Below, in pieces: positions 36,728-45,465 of a stretch of 64,000 bases of DNA. The stretch's first letter is position 1. Each line of letters begins with the position of its first letter. This DNA is from Paenibacillus contaminans (GTDB lineage: Bacteria; Bacillota; Bacilli; Paenibacillales; NBRC-103111): NCBI RefSeq assembly GCF_003285015.1, contig NZ_QMFB01000004.1, positions 1 to 64,000 on the forward strand. Direction: 5' to 3'. Position numbers and translations under genes: made by a program. The notes under the pieces are model-generated. The model was not told where the DNA came from. It worked only from the letters and a program-made list of their open reading frames with translations, and searched no databases.

Positions 36728-36757
36728 TAAAAGAAGACCAGAGCAGTGGCTCTGATC
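36728..36757 (-). terminator. Terminator downstream of the SDR fragment
   Basis: On the minus strand GATCAGAGC and GCTCTGGTC form a 9-bp stem with a CACT loop, followed by TTCTTTTATT. Confidence 0.75.
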
Positions 36758-36788
36758 CTCATGGATATGTTGACCGTAACAACTGCAA

Positions 36789-37125
36789 TCAACGGGATGT
36801 CCCTATCTTCTCCATTGTCGGCCAATGGAAAATTGGTTTTTTGGGACCTTCTCCGATTTCATAACCGCCGGTCGCGAGAATTTCCGCACCGGTAATGAAG
36901 CTTGCCCAGTCGCTGGTAAGGAACAGAACGACCGTCGCAATTTCCTCCGGACGACCACCACGGCCCAGCCACTGCAGCGTCTCCGAATACTCCATAAACG
37001 CCTGCGGATCCTTTTGCATACTGACCGTTTTGTCGAACATCTCCGTGCAAATGTGACCCGCCTTTACCTCGTTGACAAGCACGCCATGTCTGGCTTCATC
37101 GACAGCTAGCGAACGAGTATGCCAA
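36789..37125 (-). pseudogene. C-terminal fragment of a short-chain dehydrogenase
   Basis: The frame reads TRSLAVDEARHGVLVNEVKAG and continues to ...GRPEEIATVVLFLTSDWASFITGAEILATGGYEIG, the standard C-terminal half of an SDR (proline-rich substrate loop replaced by the usual GRPEEIA and TG.E...GG). The cofactor-binding half and the catalytic Tyr-Lys are missing; similarity stops at about 37125, where unrelated sequence begins. The terminator is retained, so this is a truncated gene left by a deletion or insertion. The C-terminal extension after GGY is unusual. Confidence 0.75.
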
Positions 37126-37417
37126 GCTTATAGCTCCCTCCGCGAAATTCAGGACCGTAGAACGTAGGAGAAACAAAGCACCGACCTGCAAGTCGAAAGA
37201 TTCTCCGCAATGTACGGATTGTGGATGGTCGTAAGCTTCGCGAATTTCCCAGCGATTGCTGGCGGGATTGAACAACAAGCAGCCTTCACGGTAGGGTTTT
37301 GTAATAGCCTCAAAACCCGTGTTCGAGCGTGACGGCTCGGATGATGTCGGCGTCAATCTGCTCGGCTTTGCGCTGAAAGCCGAGCAGAAGGGCGCGCTGG
37401 GCGTCGTCAATACGATC
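37126..37417 (-). pseudogene. Decayed DUF5348-like and adjacent coding fragments
   Basis: One frame (37126-37312) reads REGCLLFNPASNRWEIRE...SVHCGESFDLQVG, resembling DUF5348 proteins, small proteins often found on mobile elements. The frame before it (37310-37417) reads DDAQRALLLGFQRKAEQIDAD...LEHGF-stop, a protein-like end that I cannot identify. A perfect 12-bp inverted repeat CTGCTCGGCTTT/AAAGCCGAGCAG (37358-37387) lies inside. Both are cut by the neighbouring permease and SDR fragment. The assignment rests on pattern memory only. Confidence 0.4.
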
Positions 37418-37438
37418 GGGGAGCCTGAACTGCCGGTC

Positions 37439-38326
37439 TTAGCCCTTGATCGAGCCGAGCAGCATCCCTTTGACGAAATATTTTTGCAGGAGCGGATAGA
37501 CTATCAGAATCGGGATGATCGCCACTACCACCGTTGCCATCTTGATCGTCTCGGGCGGCAGCTGCTGCAGTTCAGATATATTGACTCCCAACTCGGAGCT
37601 GACGTTCGGCGTCACGATCATATTGCGCAGCACGACCTGGATAGGCATCAGCGCCCGGTCGGTCAGGTACATGATCCCGCTGAAGTAAGCGTTCCAGTGG
37701 TTAACCCCGTAAAACAGCCCAAGCGTCGCGATGATCGGCATCGACAGCGGCAGCACGATTTTGAATAGCGTCTGGATGTCGCTACAACCGTCCACCTTGG
37801 CCGCCTCTTCGATCTCGCCGGGCAGGTTTTCGAAATACGTTTTCATGATCAGCATGTTAAACGAAGATACCAGACCCGGTATGATCAGCGCCCAGATCGT
37901 ATTCAGCAGCCCGGTCGCGCTCACGACCAGGTAGAGCGGGATCAAGCCGCCGGAGAAAAGCATCGTAAATACGATTCCGATCAGAACAAAATTGCGGCCC
38001 GGCAGAAATCTTTTCGACAGCGGATATGCCAGAAACATCGTCACCATCAGGTTAAGAAATGTACCGAGCAGCGTCACGATGATCGTAATCTTCAGCGCGT
38101 TCGGAATCCGATCGCTGCTGAAGATATACTTGTACGCCTCCAGCGTCATCTCGCCTGGCCAGATGACGAAGCCCCCATTGCGGAGCACCTCGGCGATCGG
38201 CGTAATCGACATGATAAACACGTAGTACAGCGGAAACAAGGTGACCAGACCGAACAGTGTCATGGACACATAGAGGAAAAAGTCGACGATGTAATCAGAT
38301 TTGGTCCTTTTTAGTGTTATTGTCAT
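37439..38326 (-). CDS. Carbohydrate ABC transporter permease (LplC/YtcP type)
   Basis: The 295-residue protein has six transmembrane helices, an EAA loop (EAAKVDGCSDIQTLFKIVLP) and the ending KGMLLGSIKG. TAGGAGG lies six nt before the ATG and the gene begins nine nt after the LplB-type partner. There is no binding-protein or ATPase gene in this pair; the orphan lipoprotein at 48015-49628 is of the matching type and may have belonged to it. Confidence 0.92.
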   Translation of the reverse strand: MTITLKRTKSDYIVDFFLYVSMTLFGLVTLFPLYYVFIMSITPIAEVLRNGGFVIWPGEMTLEAYKYIFSSDRIPNALKITIIVTLLGTFLNLMVTMFLAYPLSKRFLPGRNFVLIGIVFTMLFSGGLIPLYLVVSATGLLNTIWALIIPGLVSSFNMLIMKTYFENLPGEIEEAAKVDGCSDIQTLFKIVLPLSMPIIATLGLFYGVNHWNAYFSGIMYLTDRALMPIQVVLRNMIVTPNVSSELGVNISELQQLPPETIKMATVVVAIIPILIVYPLLQKYFVKGMLLGSIKG

Positions 38327-38335
38327 TTTTACCTC

Positions 38336-39301
38336 CTACCAAATTCCCGAGCTGCCGAATTTTTTCGCCAGTTTGTTGGCTCCGAGCACGAGAATGAAGC
38401 CGATGATTGACTTGAAAAATCCGACTGCGGCGGCTACGCTGAAATCGAGCTGCTCGATCCCTCGGCGGAATACCCAGGTGTCGATAATATCCCCGACCTC
38501 GTATACGCGAGCGTTCAGGAAGATGTAGACTTGCTCAAAGCCGGCATCCAGAATATGGCCGATGCGCAAAATAAACAGCAACACAAACACTTCGCGTATG
38601 CCCGGCAGCGTAATATGCCACATCTGTCGCCATCGTCCGGCGCCGTCGACCACTGCGGCCTCGTACAACTCGCTGTTGATCGCGGCCAGCGCGGCCAGGT
38701 AAATAATCGCCCCGAATCCGGTGTTTTTCCAGATATCGGTCAGCAGCAGCAAGGGACGGAAAAAGTCCTTGTCTGTCAGCAGATTAAGCGTATCGCCTGT
38801 CTGCCCCCTCCACCAGGAGGAGATCAAGCCCGCATCTGGCGCCAAAAACGAGAAAACCAGACCGTAGACGATGATCCAGGAGAGGAAGTAGGGGCCGTAC
38901 GTGATCGACTGGATGACCCGTTTGAACCATTGCACGCGTATTTCATTCAAAATCAACGCCAGCAAAACATCCGGTAACATATTGAACATAATCCGGTAAA
39001 TACTGAGCAGGATCGTGTTCTTCAGCAGAATGAGGAAATCAGGCGACGAAAACACCGTCATGAAGTTATCCAGCCCGATCCATTCGCTGCCCCAAACGCC
39101 CTTGATCAAGTTGTACTTCTTAAAGGCAATGAGCAAGCCGCCCATCGGGACGTAATGGTACACGATGTAGTAGATAATGCCTGGAAGCATCATCAGGTAA
39201 AACCAACGGTAGCGGACTAACGCTCTCCTAATAAGGAGGAACCTCTGGTTCAGGGTCATCGTACCCTGCGTCCCTTTCGCCGCAATATTGTCCGTCTTCA
39301 C
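38336..39301 (-). CDS. Sugar ABC transporter permease (LplB type)
   Basis: About 321 residues, six transmembrane helices, EAA loop (EAAVVDGAGRWRQMWHITLP). The open frame reaches 39334, but the AGGAGG ribosome site lies inside that extension; the correctly spaced start is the GTG at 39301. The GTG start and good site indicate an intact gene. It pairs with the permease downstream. A candidate promoter lies at 39328-39357. Confidence 0.9.
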   Translation of the reverse strand: MKTDNIAAKGTQGTMTLNQRFLLIRRALVRYRWFYLMMLPGIIYYIVYHYVPMGGLLIAFKKYNLIKGVWGSEWIGLDNFMTVFSSPDFLILLKNTILLSIYRIMFNMLPDVLLALILNEIRVQWFKRVIQSITYGPYFLSWIIVYGLVFSFLAPDAGLISSWWRGQTGDTLNLLTDKDFFRPLLLLTDIWKNTGFGAIIYLAALAAINSELYEAAVVDGAGRWRQMWHITLPGIREVFVLLFILRIGHILDAGFEQVYIFLNARVYEVGDIIDTWVFRRGIEQLDFSVAAAVGFFKSIIGFILVLGANKLAKKFGSSGIW

Positions 39302-39327
39302 TGTTGCATTCCTCCTGTGTTCATTGC

Positions 39328-39390
39328 ATTGCATGGCAAACCGACATACCCGAACAATCGGACGTTTTCATTGCGACCCCTTCGTGTAGT
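39328..39390 (-). promoter_or_regulatory. Possible third, divergent copy of the shared promoter element
   Basis: GATTGTTCG (complement of 39351-39359) matches the core of the elements at 7742 and 15847 and CATTGC follows at a similar place, but the outer part differs. TTGTTC (39352-39357) with TGCAAT at 18 bp could serve as promoter for the permease pair, leaving a leader of only about 20 nt. Evidence is weak. Confidence 0.3.
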
Positions 39391-39406
39391 GTCACGAACA
39401 CGCCGC

Positions 39407-39544
39407 TCATTTGTCGCTCTCGACACCTCCGTCCATCCCCCGCCAATCCTCGGAACTACTTGACGAGACCGGATCCTCAGGAATGCACGCGGCGTTCGCG
39501 ACTTCCGCGGGCGGATTGCCGGTTCCGTTGAAAGCTTTCACCAT
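39407..39544 (-). CDS. Small open frame of 45 codons, doubtful
   Basis: ATG at 39544 follows GGGGAG by only three nt. The product (starting MVKAFNGTGNPPAEVA) is Ser/Glu-rich with no recognisable domain. It fills the gap between the multi-CBM gene and the permease pair, which otherwise holds only the terminator at 39610. It may be a spurious frame or a leftover of a lost gene. Confidence 0.2.
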   Translation of the reverse strand: MVKAFNGTGNPPAEVANAACIPEDPVSSSSSEDWRGMDGGVESDK

Positions 39545-39601
39545 CTTCTCCCCGCTTTAAGAAACACCTCTCCTTTTCGGACATTTTTATTTTTCTTATC
39601 T

Positions 39602-39625
39602 AAAATTAAGCGCTCGATTGAGCGC
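39602..39625 (-). terminator. Terminator of the multi-CBM gene
   Basis: On the minus strand GCGCTC and GAGCGC form a stem with an AATC loop, followed by TTAATTTTA, 27 nt after the stop codon. Confidence 0.7.
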
Positions 39626-39651
39626 CCACAGATAAAGTGTAGCTCAATCCG

Positions 39652-42600
39652 TTAATCAGTCACGTATACCTCATCTACCCATAATGTCCCTGAAGCAGAG
39701 GAATTGTCATGGGTTAGAATGATGATTAGCTTGTTGTTGTATGCTGCAGGTGTAGTGAAGGTTGCATTGACTGCTGCCCAACTGGTTGAAGTGATCGTTT
39801 CATCAATTAATACAGCATTGGTTGCGGTGTTGATGATTTGAAGCTTTCCACCCGCACTGCCGCTGATCTTACCTGCTAAGCTTACGGTATAGGTGGTGTC
39901 AGGGCGATAACCAGACCAAGAATATACAAGCTCTTGACTATTGCCATCCGCAGAGGACTCCAGCCTCAGCGTCTTTCCGCCTGCATAGGGGTCAATCGGA
40001 TCAAGAACCACATTGCCGACTGTTGTTGAAGCTCCGCGAGTCCAGTAGCGCGGCAGCGTCGTATCGAAAGCATCCGCTGTCTCGAAACCGGCGTTCGCAA
40101 TCTCGCCATCCGCCAAGGAAGGAAAAGCGTGTACGTCATCGAAACCTACGGATGCGCCTGACGGTGAAACGGCCGCGGTATAGAGACGAACTCGAACATC
40201 ATGACCTGCCGCAGGGGTTGTGACCGTGAATGTTGATCTTGTCCAGCTTGTATCGGAGACCATAAGCTGTCCGAGATTGGTTGAGGTTGTGTAATCATAT
40301 AGTTGTACACGACCATTCACTGCACCGTATTTTTTACTCAAGAAAGAAAGGGTGTAGCTCGTATTCGGCTCATAATCCGCCAGATTGGTTTCCATAATTT
40401 GCCAATTCATTCCGTTTGTTGTGAGCAGCAAGGATGAATCGTTCATTCCAGGATCTGTGGAATCAAGTCGTGCCGTAGCTGGTGTAGATTGAAATCTCGT
40501 CCAGCGCAGCGGTAAAGTGCTGTCCAACGGATCTGCCAGCTCAAAGTTTGTATTTTGAACCTTATTACCGCTCCATTTGGCTAAGGAGGATGCCATCACA
40601 GTGGCACAGCCATCGATCTCGCACACTGCATTCGTGATGTCAGCGACGATGGGATCGAATTCTGCGAAATGCGCCCAGAAATGATAATTTCTTGTGTTCG
40701 TTTTATCCGTTGTAACAAGTGGTTGTCTACCGTTATAGTAGGACAGCACAGGATCCGTCAAGCTTTGATTCCACATAATATCTGTGAACGTATTCGTCAG
40801 CTTTTCCATATCGTAAGCTGTGAATACTTCCCCCTGATGGTAAGCCTCTACCGCTCCCGCCATTGTTAAACCTGCATGAGAGATGTCTTCCTGCACATAG
40901 CTGGCATAGTGTCCGTCATCCCACGGACCGAAGCGATCCCAGTAATTCCAACGGTATGCATCTGTAGAGAGAGAAGCATTTAATGGATGATCAATCAAAG
41001 TGCTCTTGAAGGCGCGCGACATGTCATTAGCGCGGCTCCAGTATAAGGGGCGTTCGGAGGAATACGCAGCCACACCTTCCGTCGCATCATGAAGCAAATA
41101 AAGCATTTGAGCAAAAGCTAAATATTGGTTATGCGGCAAGCTCCGGCCTGGGAACTGCTCCGTGCTGAGGCCTTCAGGGATTATGTACACCCCTGAGCCG
41201 TTATTGGCTCCGTCTGTTCCAGTAATTTGTTTCCAATAGGGCTCCCATTTGTCGAATAGATGATTTGCTGCGAAATCGCGATAGCCTTCGGCTTTAGTCA
41301 AATAAGCGGCGTGCAAGGCTGGATCCGCTAATACGATGTTTACAAACCTTAAGATTGGAGACATGATCACTCCTTCATGAACCATATGCTCCCATTGTTC
41401 GCCCACTTCAAATGTATCCAGCCATACGGTATGGCCTGCAGTGCCCGAAGGAATGGATACTTCAACTACGATATCGTGACCGGCAGCCGGAGTATGGAAT
41501 ACACCCTCAGTGACAGCCAGCCTGGTTGTATTGCTGAAATTCCAACTGCCTAGAGTAGTTGCTGTTGTTCTGTCTACGACGCGCACTTGTCCAACTGCAC
41601 CTGGAGAGGCAAGTGCCCCGAAGGAAATTCCATATTCCACATTCGGTCTGTAATTGTAAAGCTCTTGAGCAATCACAGGTGGCGTAGAATCCAAATACAC
41701 AAGCTTTAATCCATAATCATCTGTGAAAATCGTAGAATCGGTGGCACGATGCGCTTCAGCTAAGGAAGTCGTATCGCTTCTTGTCCAGGCAGCAACCTCT
41801 GAAGGAAGAGCAGCTGTCAAGGAGATTAAATCCACATAGCTGCTTGAGCTGGTTGCTGACAGCGGCTGAGTGAACCGGATTTTAATCGATTTTCCTAGTT
41901 GATTGGGTGCAGTGAATTGTATGGATTGCTTGGTCCAACGTGTTCCCTTGTAGGTGTTGGAGGCAATGACGACATCATCTGATTCATTGTATATTTCCAT
42001 AACACCAGGCACACTTGGATTTGTTGTACGGCCTTGATAAGTCAAGTTATAGGTTGCGCCGGGCTTATAGGAGACGCTTTGCTCGATTCCCTTAACCGAT
42101 AGCGGGGAAGCCGTAATGGCAAATCCTCTTTGACCCGTGTAGTAGTTGTTAATTCCAGTTACAAGGTAAGCGTCAGATGAAGTTGTACCTGCGAGCCGAG
42201 ACCAGTTTTGCGGCATAGTAGCGTCGGAAGCGCTTACCGTTTCGAAGCCGGTATTCAGTAAAGCGTTGTTGGGGGAACTGGTATATAACTGAAAATTATC
42301 ATAATAACTGGAGAATCCGGCCAAATCAAATCTATTCTGATACAGACGAACCTTGAGTGTCTTACCCGCTACGTCCGGTGCTGTGAAGGAAAGCTTGAAA
42401 TTTGTCCAGGAAGTCGATCTGAATGTTGTCGAAGCAAGCGACGTCCCGTCTGTTACATCATAGATAACCACTTGGCCGGAAGCATCTGTGCTGGATACTT
42501 TTCCATCGAAGGATAATGTGTAAGTCTGAGATGGAATGTAGGCGCCAAGCTCTTGTTCCACTATTTTTCTTGTGATGTTATCGGTTGTCGTAACTAATGA

Positions 42601-44046
42601 ATAAGTACCCGTTGATGAATCGGTACTGACATGGATATCAGCGGAAGTTGCGGTTCCGCTTCTTGTCCAATTGTCAGGCAGTGTCGGATCTGAACCATTT
42701 AGTATTTCCATATCGCCGTTTGTCAGGGGTGAATTTTCATTTAATACTAAATTGTCATAATAGGTCGTAAAGCCGTTGAGGCCCCAATTCGATTGATAAA
42801 GTCGGATTTTGATTTCTTTGCCTGCTGTAGCTGGAGCGACGAACGATACGCTTCCTGGTGTCCATGTCGCGGAGCTGAACGTTGTGAAGGCGATTACAGA
42901 GCTGTCCGTTGCATTGTAGATCTGAACTCTCCCTTGGCCGCCAGTACCTGATATTTTGCCATCAAAGCTTAAGGTGTAGGACTGAGAAGGAACGTAATCA
43001 ATCGTTTGCTCGGCAATTTTCCATGAGGTATTGTCCGTTGTGGTAGCCAGTACGTTGGAGCCGGTCACGGGATCCACAACACTATAAATATTTGACGGGC
43101 TTGCTGTACCAACTCGGCTCCATCCGTCAGGCAATGTAGAATCGGCTGGATGAAGTCTTTCCATATCTCCATTTACAATTCCAGGATTGATGTCGTTGAT
43201 AGGCGTGATCGATATATGGTCGAAGTAACCTTTGTAGCCATCTTGCTCATAATTTTGCAAGCCAAGCTGAATCTGAACAGAACCCGTGCTCGGCGCCCTG
43301 AATTGAAATACATAGCGTTCATAACCTGCATGATATGCGCGGATAGAGCCAAGCACTGCGTTCGTAGCCGTGTTTACTACCTGTACAAAGGTTTGTGTTT
43401 TCTCTGTTTCTACACTCATATACATTTCGACTAAATAAGTGGCGCTCGGGGAAAGGTTTACATGTTGAACGAGTCGATTCTCATTAACCCCATCACTCTC
43501 GATAATAACTCCGGCTGTTCCATCGAATACAGAACCGCTTGCAGAAGAACGGTATGCTTTGCCGCTTGTGCCTTGGCTTGTCCAACCATCAGGTATTTGA
43601 TCAGCGTCGGTATCCACTTCGAAGGATCCATTCGTAACAGTGGAGGAAGAGTAGCTGTTTGCTCCTTCAATCTGAAATGTGTTGTTTTTGGACTGATTAT
43701 AGGCAGCGCCATGGTCCTTCCAGCCTAGTGCGCCATCTCCATCATGATCCGAGGCATTGCTGATGATGCGGTCTGAATGATCAACGATTTTGTCGAGCCA
43801 GTACTTGGAGTTGGTTGCTTCATACATCGTGATGTAGCTGTCCAGATAATAGCTCTCTCCCCAGGCGAGTGCTCCGCCATTGGCTGACTCGGATACACCT
43901 CGACCAAAGTTGATGTTCTGATCAGAATACAAAAAGCGATCCAGTGTAGGATCTTGTGCACGAATTGATGCCGGCAATAAACCAGCGCATAAGACAAGTG
44001 CTGCTGTGGCAATATTGAGCTTAGAAATAAAGCGCTTACCAATCAT
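39652..44046 (-). CDS. Large secreted multi-CBM protein with a split helical (alpha/alpha) domain
   Basis: The 1464-residue protein has a signal peptide (cleavage near IRAQ). Residues about 30-130 look like the first helices of an (alpha/alpha) barrel (YLDSYITMYEATNSKYWL). Then come five CBM4/9-like beta-sandwiches of about 150 residues (starting NGSFEV, NGDMER, NGDMEI, NTGFET, and one lacking its first strand), the rest of the helical domain (about 880-1150, with WNYWDRFGPWDDGHYASYVQ then EDISHAG), and two more CBM-like modules (NTNFEL, NAGFET). A polysaccharide lyase, epimerase or hydrolase is likely, but the family is not recognised. Start: ATG 44046 with AAAGGGG upstream. GC and codon use are lower than in the adjacent permeases. 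Confidence 0.75.
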   Translation of the reverse strand: MIGKRFISKLNIATAALVLCAGLLPASIRAQDPTLDRFLYSDQNINFGRGVSESANGGALAWGESYYLDSYITMYEATNSKYWLDKIVDHSDRIISNASDHDGDGALGWKDHGAAYNQSKNNTFQIEGANSYSSSTVTNGSFEVDTDADQIPDGWTSQGTSGKAYRSSASGSVFDGTAGVIIESDGVNENRLVQHVNLSPSATYLVEMYMSVETEKTQTFVQVVNTATNAVLGSIRAYHAGYERYVFQFRAPSTGSVQIQLGLQNYEQDGYKGYFDHISITPINDINPGIVNGDMERLHPADSTLPDGWSRVGTASPSNIYSVVDPVTGSNVLATTTDNTSWKIAEQTIDYVPSQSYTLSFDGKISGTGGQGRVQIYNATDSSVIAFTTFSSATWTPGSVSFVAPATAGKEIKIRLYQSNWGLNGFTTYYDNLVLNENSPLTNGDMEILNGSDPTLPDNWTRSGTATSADIHVSTDSSTGTYSLVTTTDNITRKIVEQELGAYIPSQTYTLSFDGKVSSTDASGQVVIYDVTDGTSLASTTFRSTSWTNFKLSFTAPDVAGKTLKVRLYQNRFDLAGFSSYYDNFQLYTSSPNNALLNTGFETVSASDATMPQNWSRLAGTTSSDAYLVTGINNYYTGQRGFAITASPLSVKGIEQSVSYKPGATYNLTYQGRTTNPSVPGVMEIYNESDDVVIASNTYKGTRWTKQSIQFTAPNQLGKSIKIRFTQPLSATSSSSYVDLISLTAALPSEVAAWTRSDTTSLAEAHRATDSTIFTDDYGLKLVYLDSTPPVIAQELYNYRPNVEYGISFGALASPGAVGQVRVVDRTTATTLGSWNFSNTTRLAVTEGVFHTPAAGHDIVVEVSIPSGTAGHTVWLDTFEVGEQWEHMVHEGVIMSPILRFVNIVLADPALHAAYLTKAEGYRDFAANHLFDKWEPYWKQITGTDGANNGSGVYIIPEGLSTEQFPGRSLPHNQYLAFAQMLYLLHDATEGVAAYSSERPLYWSRANDMSRAFKSTLIDHPLNASLSTDAYRWNYWDRFGPWDDGHYASYVQEDISHAGLTMAGAVEAYHQGEVFTAYDMEKLTNTFTDIMWNQSLTDPVLSYYNGRQPLVTTDKTNTRNYHFWAHFAEFDPIVADITNAVCEIDGCATVMASSLAKWSGNKVQNTNFELADPLDSTLPLRWTRFQSTPATARLDSTDPGMNDSSLLLTTNGMNWQIMETNLADYEPNTSYTLSFLSKKYGAVNGRVQLYDYTTSTNLGQLMVSDTSWTRSTFTVTTPAAGHDVRVRLYTAAVSPSGASVGFDDVHAFPSLADGEIANAGFETADAFDTTLPRYWTRGASTTVGNVVLDPIDPYAGGKTLRLESSADGNSQELVYSWSGYRPDTTYTVSLAGKISGSAGGKLQIINTATNAVLIDETITSTSWAAVNATFTTPAAYNNKLIIILTHDNSSASGTLWVDEVYVTD

Positions 44047-44153
44047 AAACTTATGCCCCTTTCCCACTATTCATTTTGTAAAACTCAAGAGTTAATCATA
44101 TTGATAATCCGTAGTTCCCGGGTGAACTTTCTTACCACAAACTGCAAGTTGCG

Positions 44154-45065
44154 TCAATTTGGAAAGTTAATTTCATCCAGGCATTGGATGCCGAATATTT
44201 TATACCAGTCGTCTGCCCGCTTAAAAGCTTCTTGCGTAACGACCTGATTCTCGTAGACCTTACATTTCTGGTTTCGCATATGCATGAACAGTGAGATGGG
44301 GCTGTAGACGGATTTCTTGAGTTTATCCTGCATCTTCTTTAGGATTACCGTAGCGATAAATGTGAAGTCGGTAAGATTTTGTCCTTTGCAATGCGCCGGG
44401 ACGAGACCAGGATGAATATCCCTTGGCGCGAGATGCGGTCAATGTCCAGCCCGATGTAAGCATAAGCCCCATGACCATCAATGAGTTGACAATCAATGCA
44501 CTTGATATAAGCGGATCGACCATTGTAATGGACCAGGTTTTCCCGTTGCTCCATGTCGGTCAGGTGCGCGGCTACGAGCGCTTTGTACAGTTTTCTGTTT
44601 TCTCTCAGGCGAATTACGAAAGAAATCTTCCCTTCATACAAAGCGAGGATATTTTCGTCGTTATAATAACCCGCGTCCAGAACGGCAAATTTGGTGTTCA
44701 CGCCATTGGCTTTGAGTTCGTTGATGGTTCGGATCAGCGTCGAGGTGTCAATCACGTTGCCGGGACCGCGCCGGAAATAGATCGGCAAGCCTGTATTCTG
44801 CTGTGTCACGTAGATGAGCCGCACCTCGTTATGATTCTCGCCGTTGTGAAAGGTGTCCCCGAAATCAAGAATGAGTTTCTCATGGTGCGGACGCCCCGCC
44901 ATGGGTACGAATGAGGCTGGCGGTTTGCCATAGGTATTCTTTTACGGTTGTTTTACCCCTGCGTTTTGAAGTGCATAGTTTGGCATATTCTACGCCTTTC
45001 TTGATATCGTAAGCAATATACATCGATTCAGCCCACCATGTGGATAGCATTATTTCTGTCCACAC
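44154..45065 (-). pseudogene. IS4/IS1634-like transposase, broken by frameshifts
   Basis: Three minus-strand frames join into one transposase: an N-terminal part (45065-44880, ...KGVEYAKLCTSKRRGK), a central part (44902-44345, with GLPIYFRRGPGN and FAVLDAGYYNDENI typical of the DDE core), and a C-terminal part ending at 44154 (...RADDWYKIFGIQCLDEI). Breaks occur near 44890 and 44340, so it is inactive. No terminal repeats were found. It separates the multi-CBM gene from the Rieske-amidohydrolase operon. Confidence 0.7.
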
Positions 45066-45105
45066 AATAAGTTATTCTGTCTGCAAAGGCAAGGAGTTAA
45101 TTCCT

Positions 45106-45465
45106 CTATTTGGGCAAAGTTACATAAATTTCATCGTCTTGAATTTCAACAGGATAACCTCTTAACTTGGTCTGAGGTTCTACAAGCAGTCTTCCATTGG
45201 TCAAATCGAATTCCCAGCCGTGCCAGGGACAACGTAATATCTGGTCACTCATTCCATATTTGTATTCATAAACAAGGGAGGGGAGACGAGTTCCGCTAAC
45301 AAGTCCTTTGCAGATGCTTGCTCCCATATGCGGACAAAAGTTGTTCCATGCATACCAGGTTCCCTTGACTTCGTATAATCCGAACTCGATGCCTTCGATT
45401 TTAAATATTTTGTTTTTTATTTGTTGAATGTCGGATATTTTGCCTACCCAATGTTTTCTTTTCAT
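45106..45465 (-). CDS. Rieske [2Fe-2S] protein
   Basis: This 119-residue protein is a single Rieske domain: NFCPHMGA (Cys-x-His) and CPWHGWEF (Cys-x2-His) bind the 2Fe-2S cluster. It lacks a catalytic oxygenase domain, so it resembles ferredoxin components of ring-hydroxylating systems or small Rieske subunits. The spacing between the two motifs (about 35 residues, including VSGTRLPSLVYEYKYGMSDQ) is longer than in simple ferredoxins. Its ATG overlaps the stop of the amidohydrolase in ATGA, so the two are translationally coupled. No reductase or oxygenase partner is visible in the window. Confidence 0.88.
   Translation of the reverse strand: MKRKHWVGKISDIQQIKNKIFKIEGIEFGLYEVKGTWYAWNNFCPHMGASICKGLVSGTRLPSLVYEYKYGMSDQILRCPWHGWEFDLTNGRLLVEPQTKLRGYPVEIQDDEIYVTLPK

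Noticed and set aside
43150-43434. Small plus-strand genes inside the multi-CBM gene
   Set aside because: Antisense of a continuous 1464-codon gene; no ribosome site or conserved features.
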